Positions 13,301 through 25,300 of a DNA stretch of 64,000 bases are shown here, in pieces. The notes below the pieces were generated by a model. It saw nothing but the letters and a program-made list of their open reading frames with translations. It searched no databases and was not told the DNA's origin. A program made the position numbers and the translations under genes. How positions within the stretch are numbered: position 1 is the stretch's first letter; every line of letters begins with the position of its first letter. This DNA comes from Myxocyprinus asiaticus (Eukaryota; Chordata; Actinopteri; Cypriniformes; Catostomidae): positions 21,767,197 through 21,831,196 of the forward strand of contig NC_059356.1 of assembly GCF_019703515.2 (NCBI RefSeq). The letters run 5' to 3'.

Positions 13301-16300
13301 AAAATGCATTCAAGGATTTATTTATTTAGTTGAATAGGTAGTTAGAGAGAACAGGTTTTCAGTGTGTCATCTAGAATTAATAAGACCACATAATTAACCT
13401 TTTTAATCCTTAACTGGGGCAATGGATTTCAATGATTGGTTGTGGCTCAGTGAGACAGGTGATTACTGAGGGTTGCAACCCTTGTTTGCCTACCTGAGAG
13501 GCCGCAGGGTTCTCAGCAGGCGAAGAACCCTCAGGATGCCAAAGATTCTGTTCCCACCCGTGGAAGCCATAGAGACCAGAATGTCAATGAGAGAGACGAA
13601 GACTAGAACTCCATCTAGAACATTCCAGGTGCTCTGTAGGTAACTGTGCTTCCCAGAGCAGAAGCCAAGGGCCACCACCTTTAAGACAAGCCATATTGAG
13701 TCTGTGAGATTGCTTTGGATAATTAATGCACTCTACATATCTTAAAAAAAGACTACATCATTAATACCTTCACAGTCATTTCAGCAACAAAGATCACAGT
13801 GAAAACATAATTAGAGATACTGAGAAACACCCGCTCCTGAAATGAAAAACAAAAGGGAGTTAACAAAATCATCCATTCTGTGCAAGCATGGCCATAACAA
13901 ACACTAGATAAAAAAAAGACTTTTAAAGGAATAAAAATGAAGGAACCTGTCATAATTTACTTGCACTCTAAAAAATGAAATTGCATTTTATCCAGCTTAT
14001 GGGGTATTTTGAGTCACAGTTACTACGAAATGTGAATTACTTTGCATCTACATAAAAACACACATTAGACCAACAATATTCCCCCAAATGTTGTCCCAAC
14101 TAGCCTAACAAAGTCGTCTGAATGTGTAATTTCATTTTGAACAATACTGCTGATTTGCGAGTTCCCAGCATGCATTGCACATATATGGTTTCTTTTGCTG
14201 TTTGCTGATCTTTAATTGTTAATAGTTAATTGTTGTGTGGTGATGTTAAGAGCTCATCTTTAATGAGATTTGTTGATTTTCACCGTTATTGAGTATGTTA
14301 AGGCTTGAGGTCTATTGTGTGTCTATGTCAAACAATTGTACGTACTGCCTTGCCTTGCAGAGGACATACCTCTCTTCAGAGGCAAAAATTGCAGTTAACT
14401 TCATGTAAAAGTAATTTAAATGGTATAAAAATCAAAATGTTCTTTTATTGTGAATAGATAGTTGGCTGAACCAGAAAATAGTAGTTCTCTCAACAATAAT
14501 TTGTGCATTTAGTGAACAAACAAATTCACATTGACTAAATGTTGACCAATGTTACTGAGGACAATTATTAAGACAATTGTTGAGAGAACTAAAAAATCTT
14601 TGCATCATGTTGCCTTGATTTTGCTGAACAATTCTTTTTTTTTTTCAGTGCACTCTTAAAGTGGCTTGAGTGTTCATGCAACAAATTGAGTTGTTTTTAG
14701 CAAGCCACTGTGAATGAGTGAGTAAATTATGACAGTATTTTTCATTTTTGAGACAAATATCCCTTTAAGGACAAGATTCCTTTTTCAGGCAAGTCACTTA
14801 CAGATGGCTGAATATTGGGCCTCTCTAGAGCAATGGTGATACAATTCAGGAAGATGAATACCAAGACCACATGATCGAACATCTTGTGAGAAATGAACCT
14901 TTGACATGCCATCCGAAACCTAGAGGAATCGTATAATGTTTACAAAAGTGAACTTTGAAAGGACACACTGGTCAGAGGTGCTAAGTGATGGGAAATACCT
15001 ACTTGTTCTGTGGAGAGAACAGATAAAGTGACCAATCATCATGATCTTTACACCACTTAGGTTTATACGCTTCCAGTGTTCTCTTCAGACGCAAACAGAA
15101 GCTCTGTAACACAAGAACGAACTCAGAAAAGAGAACAAGAAAAGTGTCTACAGCTACTTATACATAGCCACTAACTTCTACAGAACACTGAGATGTTTAC
15201 AGTGTTTTGGATACCTCAGTTTCCAAGCATTAGGTTAATGGACTTGATTCAGTACATCAATATGAAGGATGAGCTCTCTGTTTTTTAAGTGTGGAATAAG
15301 ATAATTCAAATGCATGCTTATTTAATTTTGATGAACTGCATTACTGAAACCATTATGTAGAGGTGACATAACCATTCATTTTGCAAATGTATTTTCTCCA
15401 ACATACATTTTGCACAATTTAAGTCAATTTTGTCTCAACGTCAAATTGATTTGCTAGCAACTCGGTTGGTAAGTCATTTGCAGAAATGACACCATGAGCC
15501 TGCTGTAATTATTAGGCTGGTAATGCAATTGTGAGAAATCATTAGAAAAACATTTCCAATCAACTTCAAGTTGTCTGTGTTATGGAAGTGCTCTATGCAG
15601 TCAATTATGCAGTTTCCGTTAACACCGCACCGTACCTTTAACATTACAATTTAAAGTATGTTTTTATTTAACAACTCAGTAATAACTACTTCATGATGCA
15701 TGACTCCTATTTCAGTGACAAGAAAAGAAACAAAACAGAAGGCAAATGTACACACACAACTTGCATTACATTATTGTGAAACACAAAAGACCCCTCACAC
15801 ATCTCATATTTTACAAGCAGGTGGACATATGACCAAAATGTTGCAGTGTCACTAAATATTAAGTATTCTCTGCAAACTACAGCAGTGTACAGGACCTTTT
15901 CTTATTTCTTCTTATCATGGTATTTTCATTGCAATCATTCCAGAAACTGCTCAAGAACACCAAAAATAACATTGAATGTGTCTTAGAATGGTCAGTTGTA
16001 ATTGTCAATGAATTTATGTCACAAACCTTCTAATCCAAGCTTGGGATGTTAATGATGAATCAAAAATCGATTAATTGTTGTTTATAATTTGATCGATTAA
16101 GCTTATCGACCATTGATTAATTATTTTCAGGACAAATGCATCCAGTAATCATGACAGCAGACGCTGATCCAGATCACAGAAGGAGGCGCACAGCTGAAAA
16201 TAATGTGGGCTCAATGTAGCAGTGTTGGAGCGTTCCTCTATAAATGAACATTAATGCTTTCTGCACACAGTGTGTTGAAGTACAACATGACAACAAGCAC

Positions 16301-19300
16301 TGTTGATCTCCTCGTTTCATCCCAACCTACAAGTACGCCAGCGATCAGCGGGAAAGCACAAAGGCACCATCACCTTAGAAATGGTATGTTAAGTACTGTG
16401 TTTACACAGCATGTTATGATTTGACATCATTTCAAATAATAATATACTGTAAGTCCAAAGGTCCGAAATATCACACGATTCACAATGTGAAGTTTTAATG
16501 AACTCAAATATGTATAAAAATGATATATCTTGTATACAAGTTATTTTTAACAGTAGCCTAATTCATTAACAGTAATTAAACTCAAAAAATGTCGTACTAA
16601 ACATAGCCTAAATCTATTAAAATACACTGAACTAGGAATATTTTAACAGGGAAATGCCAATACTTGCATTCCTTAAGTTTATTAATTTAAATTATATTTA
16701 AACAATAGGCTACATTATTTTGAGTCCTCCATGTGAGTTTTGCGACATTAACGTTAACGATTAATCGATGAATTGATCGTAAATTTCCATGGCTATCAAT
16801 TATGAAAATTGAAATCCCTAATCCAAGCACAAACCTCCTTTCCCTTACTCATCTAAGAGAGAAAAGCAGCCTGCTTTTTCTGTTCATTTTCCAGCACTTG
16901 AGCCTCAATTTCAAGACAAAGGCTCTTGTGTGCTTAGATTTCATCACACTGACAACAAAAGGCCACTTTCCCCTCACCAAGAAAAACAATTATAGTTTTC
17001 AAACCACCAAGCCAAATCAATTACAGCATGACAATTATTCTCCTCACAAGATAAACCCCTGGGAGGGCATTTTTGGAAAAATGGGCATTAACCCTGTCTG
17101 ACTTAAAAACAAAACAAAACTAACAAAACATATACCATATACTTACATCATCCAAATCTTCCTCTGCGAGGGAGTCTTCTTTGCCAAGGGTGGTGGGAAG
17201 GTCAGTGGGCAGGTGCATGGTTCTTCCATTACAGTCATGGTACTCTCCTAACGGGCTCAAGCTGAGGCTCTGGTGCAGCTCAGGAATATCTAGAGAGCAG
17301 GGGTGCTGCAATGAGCCCCCACTGGTATTACCCATTTTCTTGCCCTCTGAGTTTTCATCCTCAAAGCTGCCCTTACCCTCCCCAGACAGCAGAGACTCTC
17401 TCTCTCCAGATGTGTCCTTCCTTTTCAAACTCGGTGCTCGCCCTAAGCTGTTCCAACTTGACCTGCGGCTTCCCCAGTTGCTGCCTGAGCCGCGGGGCTG
17501 GCAGGGAGATCTTCTTGGGCTGGTCTGGGATAGAAAAAGAATATAAGTTTTCTTAGTGATACCACATTACTAAGTGTCCACAGTGTACCACAGTGTCCAT
17601 TACACATACGTATTACTGTAGCTAATTTTTTTTGGCTTAGTCAAGTCAAAATACTGTTATTCTACACACTTGGGTTAAGGCTCACTCACATTTACCTTTG
17701 CACCACAGGGTTTAAATTTGATTTAAGTTTGAACTTTGACACGCAAATTCGCAGCATTGACCAATAGAAAGTTGCTTGGTTTGGCAGTTACCTCTGTGTG
17801 GGCAGTGCTTCCTACATAGCTACACTGAGTATTAAAAATAGTGTAACATCTGAGGTTGTTACCCCTCCTACCAACCACCAGAGGGATCCCTCTCCTGAAT
17901 ACTAACTCTGTACCTTTTCTTCATTGGTTTCTGCCTGTCTGAACTATATAAATACCATGCTGTTTCCACTGTCACATTGCGAAGTATTGCCAGCTTACCC
18001 TGCCTTACCAAGCGTTTTTCCATTGCCATTGCTGATTGTTTATTTGTTACGACCTTTGCCTGATTCCTGGATTTTCTGCTTTTTGGATACCCCTTTGTTT
18101 TGTTTGCCTTGTTGGACTGTCTTTTTGGTTTATTGGATTATACCGCCTGCATAACAACTCTCTATTTGCCTGCCGATTTGGATTGTTTGCTTGTGTTCTA
18201 ATAAACTTCAAGCACATGGATCCTAATACCATCTCCATGGCCAGTTCATTACAGAATACATCGCCTAACATGGATCCAGCAGAAGTTTCACAGCTCCAGG
18301 CCACATTCATGCACCAGTGCGAGGTATTAAGGGGTTACCAAGACCAGCTGAACAAACTACGAGCTGCCAACGAATGTTTGACACAATACATTGACTCACT
18401 GCCAGCTCCCCATGCTAACCCGTTAAGCTTTGCTCTCCCTGATAAGATTGATGGTTCTGCTGAAAAATGCTGGGGTTTTTTACGACAATGGAAGGTATTT
18501 TTTCAAAATCAGCCTGAATCATTTGATCAAGATGCCAGGAATTGTTCTTTTTTGATGTCACTGCTTACCGGCAAAGCTCTCGATTGGGCCGCAGCTGTTT
18601 GGGATAAAGATACTCAAATCCAGATTTAATTTGATTACTTCGTTCAACAAATCCACAAAGTCTTCGAGTATCCAGCGGGTGGTCGAGATATCTCTGTTCA
18701 GCTACTTCATCTACGCCAGGGTCATCGATCAGCAGCAGATTATGCAGTTCTGTTCAGGACACTAGCGGCTCAGAGTGGGTGGAATGATGTCGATCTGAAG
18801 GCTGTTTTCCACGAGGGGCTTAACCTGAAGCTCAGGACAGAACTAACCTGCAAGGGTGAAGGTATGAATCTTTCTGAATATATCACTATGGCCATCAAGA
18901 TTGATAACCTGCTTCAGAATGCTTCACGGCCTCAGTTATGTTTCACCCTGGATTCTACAGTCTCAGTACAGGCTCAGACATCCACTGTATCACCCGAACC
19001 CAAGCATGTTGCTCACACTTGTGTTTCCATGGTGGAACGCCAATGACGACACAACGAAAACCTTTGCTTTTACTGTGGTTCACCAAGTCATCTCAATGCT
19101 GCATGCCCACACAAGAAATCAAGGTTCCCTGAGTCAAGGCAGCACGTGAGTACCACGAACATTAAATCACCCAACTCACATAATTTTCTCTTGCCTGTAG
19201 AGATCTCCATTGGTGATCATGTAAGATGTGTTACAGCATTAGTGGATTCTGGGGCTGCTGTTAATCTCATTAATCAGGGGACTGTACAAGAACTCAACAT

Positions 19301-22300
19301 ACCCACCACTGAATGCTTTCCTAAGCTTAACATCACCACTGTGGATAACGCACCTATTGGTACTGGCATAACCCAACAGACTGTTCATATAACATCAAGA
19401 TTGGACTTTTTCATGTTGAAAATATTTCACTATATGTCATCAACTCACCCAATTATACTCTTATCCTGGGTCATCCCTGGCTGGCTGTCCATGACCCATC
19501 GATATCCTGGAACCAAGGTGAGCTCACACATTGGTCAAGTTTCTGTCATGAGCATTGTCTTCATGTTGCTGTTTCCAGGCATTTCTTTATCACCAGTGTA
19601 GAGAGCCCTAAATCACAGAAGGAGACCACGATTCCCAAGGAGTAAGCAGAGTTCAGTGAAGTGTTTAGCAAGATTAAAGCTACACAACTTCCTCCTCATC
19701 ATCCATGGGACTGTGCCAATGAACTTCTGTCTAATACAGCTCCACCGAGAAGCAAGGCCTATGCATTGTCACACCACCGAGACCCTCGCCATGGAGTTAC
19801 ATTGAGGAAGCCCTTGCCTCCAGTTACATCTGTCCCTCCACCTCCCCAGCTGCTGCAGAATTCTTTTTTGTGGAGAAGGATGGAGGTCTACGTTCCTGTA
19901 TCGACTAACGAGGCCTGAACTCTGTCGCCATAAAATATCGTTACCCATTGCCACTTATCCCCTCCGCCCTTGAACAACTCCGTGAAGCCAAGATCTATAC
20001 CAAACTGGATCTAAGGAGTGCTTATAACCTCATCAGGATCCAAGAAGGGGATGAGTGGAAGACTGCATTCATCACCACCAGGGGGCACTATGAATATTTG
20101 GTCATGCCATATGGACTTGCTAACGCCCCCTCGATTTTTCAGTCTTTCATCAATGAAATTTTCAGAGACTTACTGAATCATTGTGTGGTGGCTTACATTG
20201 ACGACGTCCTCATCTACTCACAAAACATGGAACAACATATCCAGCAGGTCAAGACAGTCTTGTCACGTCTCCAGGAACATCAACTATTCGTCAAGGCAGA
20301 GAAATGGGAGTTCCATACCTCTCATACCACCTTCCTGGGTTACAACATCAGCCATCAAGGTGTAGAGATGGATGTCTCAAAGGTAACAGCTGTCCCGAAT
20401 GGCCTCAACCTACTAGCAGTTCCTGGGCTTTTCCAACTTCTATCGCCATTTCATTAAGAACTACAGTACCATTGCAGCACCACTCACGTCATTGCTCAAG
20501 GGAAAGCCAAGCAAGTTGCCATGGAACGATGCCGCATACCAAGCCTTCATCTCCCTCAAGTCAAGCTTCACAACCGCTCCAATATTGAAACATCCTGACC
20601 CCAATCTTCCCTTCGCCATTGAGGTAGACGCTTCAGATTGTGGGATTGGAGCAGTCCTGTCACAATGTCACAGAACACCAGGCAAGCTTTACCCTTGTGC
20701 CTTCTTCTCCAGAAAGTTGAACTCGTAACTATGATGTGGGGAATAAGAAGTTACTTGCCATGAAAGCAGCACTTGAGGAATGGCTTCATTGGTTAGAGGG
20801 GGCAATCCACCCATTCCAAGTTATCACCGACCACAAGAATCTTGAATATATCAAGGCAGCCAAGAGATTGAATCTACGGCAAGCCCGATGGTCATTGTTT
20901 TTCATCAGGTTCAATTTCACAGTCACTTACCGCCCTGGCAGAAAGAACAGCGAGGCAGATACTCTTTCACGCAGACACGATCCACCTCACCTCCAGCCTC
21001 ACCCTGGGTCCATCCTGCCACCATCTGTCATCATAGCACCGATTAGCTGGGACATAATGGAATAAATACAACGAGCACAACAGCATGAACCACCTAACTG
21101 CCCCCCAACCAAGCACTACTTACCCCAAGCTCTACGTCAGAGGATGATCCAATGGGTCCACACTTCCTTGAGCACAGGACACCCTGGTATCCAAAGAACA
21201 ATCACTCTGGTACGTAATTCCTTCTGGTGGCCATCTGTGATTCATGATGTGACTAATTATGTGAAGTCTTACCAGGTGTGTGCCCAATCCAAGATCCCCA
21301 GAGAACCACCCACGGGTTTGCTTCAACCACTGCCCACACCTCAAAGACCATGGTCTCACCTGTCCATCGACTTCATCACAGACCTGTCAAACTCCCATGG
21401 ATACACTACCATTCTGGTAATCATTGACCGATCATGTAGACTTGTCCCTCTCAAGGGTTTACCCACTGCCATGGAAAATGCTAATGCTTTATTCCACCAA
21501 GTCTTTAGGGTCTATGGATTACCAGAGAACATCGTGTCCGATCGAGGTCCACAGTTCACGTCATGAGTTTGGCAGGCATTCTGCAAACAGTTGGACATTA
21601 ATGTGAGTCTCACCTCTGGTTATCACCCTCAGGCCAATGGACAGGTGGAACGTCTGTATCAAGAGATCGGCAGATACCTTCGAAGCTATTGTAGCCGTGA
21701 ACAGGAGAAATGGAGCGACTTCCTGCCCTGGGCCGAATATGCACAGAACTCCCTCACCCATACTTCTGCGGGTCTAACCCCCTTCCAATCCGTGCTGGGC
21801 TACCAACCCCAGATGTTCCCTTGGTCAGGAGAACCTTCTACGGTGCCAGCGGTGGACGATTGGATTAGGCGAAGCGAGAGGGTGTGGGACAGCACACATG
21901 TCCGGTTACAGCGAGCTGTCAGAGCTCAACATTTCCAGGCTGATGGCAGAGGCGTCCCCATCCCAACTATCAGCCGGGACAGAGGATCTGGTTGTCCACA
22001 AGGGATCTCAAGTTGTGGCTACCCTGCAGGAAGCTCAGTCCAAGGTATGTGGGTCCTTTCAGAATTATCCATCAAATAAACCCAGTTACTTACTCTTTAG
22101 AGCTTCCTGCTAATTACCGTATCTCTCCTTCCTTCCATGTGTCCTTGCTGAAACCCGTCCACCTGGCGTCTGGCTCTGGAACCACGGATTCTGAGCCTCC
22201 ACCTCCATTGGAGGTAGATGGAGCCCCAGCATATATGGTCAGAAAGTTCATGGACTCAAGACGACGAGGGAGCCAGATGCAATACTTGGTGGACTGGGAG

Positions 22301-25300
22301 GGTTACGGACCAGAGGAGAGATCATGAGGAGCTGCCAAGGACATATTGGACCCGTCCCTGATCCAAGAATTTCATCATGCCCATCCTGATCGTCCAGCAC
22401 CACGACCAAGGGGACGTCCCAGCAGAAGAACACCAGGAGTTGTTCGTAGGGGGGTTCCAGCACATGGATCCTAACACCGTCTCCATGGCCAGTTCATTAC
22501 AAATAGGCTGCTTGGCAAGTAATTTTTGTGGGTGTCACACTCACTTAAGATCCGCTACCGCCTTCCTCGTTTGCAGAATTTCATTATGTGACCAAGCCTT
22601 TAGGGTTTTTATTATTATTATTATTTTATAATCCCTAAACAAATACCAAAATCAGCTTTTCTAATATCAGCTTTTTTTTTAATGATAGTGTGCATTTTAG
22701 GTTTTCAGATATTTTTTTTTCAGTGAATTGAGTAATTATTGAGTAAAATAAGTGTTTAAATTTAGCAAAATTTAAATTTCTATGTACATCTTATTTTCTA
22801 TCATTAAACTGTATTTTATACATACAGTATACTGTAGGCATTATGTGGCCACCCTGTTCTCTAGATATTGTTAACATAATCATTAAAAAATAAATTTCAG
22901 TCCTCAAACAATTACTATAGCAATAACACTAACAATTTGTAATTACAAACAACTCCATAAAATAATTATATATTAAGCACACTTACTGTAAGTAAATACA
23001 CAGTAAGTGAGTAGTCATTAAGCAGATGCTATTATCCAAAGTGATTTGTAGTACACTTATGAACACTTAGGGTAAAGTGCTTTACTCAGATGTACAATGG
23101 GGATAGGACATGGCTCGCTCATTGTAGGGATTGAACCAGCAACCTTCTGGTTATCAGCCCAGAGCAGATGCCACCATCCCAGTAGCATTAACAATGTAAT
23201 GAATAGTATGACAACTGTCTTGTCACAACCATTCTCGATCGATCCGTCTTTACAATGTCATTGAAATGGGTTGACATATGGACTGACAAAGGTTGATACA
23301 CTGATTATCTAGGATACCAAAGTTTTTTCTTACCAGGGATTTCTGATCAAAGACATTTGGATCTACTGAGACCCCACTGCCCCGTCTTGACTTCAAACCA
23401 AACACTGATTCTGGGCCAAGAGAGCTCTTCGGAGTGGGCATGGGTGTGGCGGCAGTGCGCATGATGACTGGTGGTGGCAAAGTGCCTCGAGGATCCACAT
23501 GGCCATTCGCTGACATCATCAGAGAGTACATATTCAACTCTAATGGTGGAAATGAAAACTATGGGTTATTTGATGAAAGCCATCACTATGAATTAAATAA
23601 ATTAAATAAAAAGATTTGCCAGGCAAGAATTACTGCAGTAAACGTAAATGGCAGAAGAACACATAAAAGGGCTTTCCCCCAAAAGATTCACATATGTGGA
23701 ATGGGTAGGTTGACTTTAAAGGGTTAGTTCATCCAAAATGAAAATTCTTTTATCATTTAGTCACCCTCATGCCATCCCAGATGTGTATGACTTTCTTTAT
23801 TCAGCAGAACACATATGAAGATTTTTAGAAGAATATCTCAGCTCTGCATGTCCTTACAATGCAAGTGAATGGGTGCCAAAATTTTGAAGCGATATGATAG
23901 GTGTCGGTGAGAAACAGATATTTAAGTCCTTTTTCTTTCACTTTCACTTTCTCCTTCTTCTGTTTTTGGTGATTCACATTATTCTTGCATACCGCCCCCT
24001 ACTGGGCGGGGAGGAGAATTTATGACCAAAAATTCATTCAATATTGATCTGTTTCTTATCCACACCTATTATATCATGTCTGAACACATGGGTTTAACCA
24101 CTGGAGTCATATGGATTACTTGTATGCTGATGTTATGTGGATTTTTGCACCCATTCACTTGCATTGTATGGAACTACAGAGCTGAAATATTCTTCGAAAA
24201 ATCTTCATTTGTGTTCTGCAGAAGAAAGAAAGTCATACACATCTGGGATGCCAGGAGGGTAAGTAAATCATGAGTGAATTTTCATTTTTGGGTGAACTAT
24301 CCCTTTAATGTGACTCTGGAGGACCATTGCCCTTTTTTATTAAAGTCTATAACTGACTTAACTCTATGAAAGAGCATGTTATGGTTAAAAGAAATCTATG
24401 TAGTATAAAAAGTGCATGTGTACACTCACACATTAAAGTAATTTAACTTTTCACCCTTGAAGAACATTTTATGATGCAAAAAATGGAAGTAACCTGTGGC
24501 TCGTAATTCCCCCATCTTCTCCTCCTCTTCAAACTTCACCGACCTCTTTTCCTCATCCACGTCTGACTTGTTAGCATCCCCCTGCAAAGCGCAAGAGATT
24601 TTTGTGGACAGCACACAGTGTTTAAATAAATGCTCAGCCTACTAAAGTGTTATTCAGGGTGCAGTGAAGCCAAACAAAAGTCACTCTCTCTGAGGACACA
24701 GGCCTCTGGCATCAACAACAAACTGCCCTTCACTCAGCTTGTGCCTGCTGTGCATACAGACAGCTGAGGTGCCCCTGCTATCCATAAGACTGTTATGACT
24801 ATTAGACCTGTGTTGCTGTTAGGGTTGTGTTAAGTTAGTGTTTGTTTTAGCCTTTGCAGGTTTACACCTACTCATAACCAGTTCACAATTCACACAGCCC
24901 CCAGCATGACAGATGGGCCTAAGAACTGTAGCACAGTATCAGCATTGCAGTATAATTCCCCAGACTATCCAGAGAGTGAAGGCAAATCCTTAGTGTGTGC
25001 ACAAACCTGCATTCCTAAGCAAGAAGCAAAATGTATAAACTTCCTTTTGTGATGTCTGTTGTCCTAAAGAAGGCAAACACTCTGGCGGGATATCATTAAG
25101 AATGAATAGCGGCTATTGATAGCATTGTTTATTTGCATATGCTGTCTGAATTGTTTTAGCACACAATCTACTAAAGAAATTATTCAAATTAAAAATTAAT
25201 ACAAATTAACAAATCATGCAAATTAACAAAGCACACAGCCAAAAATCTTGTGCTGAATGCAATTTGCACTGCGCAATTCCCTTCATTTTTGAGTGGTTGT

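Larger units (their letters stand above)
17837..22506 (+). mobile_element. Ty3/Gypsy chromovirus retrotransposon with 5-bp target duplication
   Basis: The order is LTR, gag, protease, RT, RNase H, integrase, chromodomain, then a truncated LTR. Exact AATAG copies flank it (17837-17841 and 22502-22506). The 5' LTR is 412 bp, but the 3' LTR keeps only its last 47 bp (22455-22501), directly after the polypurine run agggggg (22448-22454). It lies in sense opposite to cacna1h, in the intron between exons 9 and 10. Stops and frameshifts break every long domain. Confidence 0.93.

Noticed and set aside
17181..17546. 121-aa plus-strand ORF at 17.2-17.5 kb
   Set aside because: It is the reverse shadow of cacna1h exon 10.
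18216..18629. Gag start at the upstream ATG (18216)
   Set aside because: That ATG lies inside the 5' LTR; the family-like start MDPAEV is at 18270, after the LTR.
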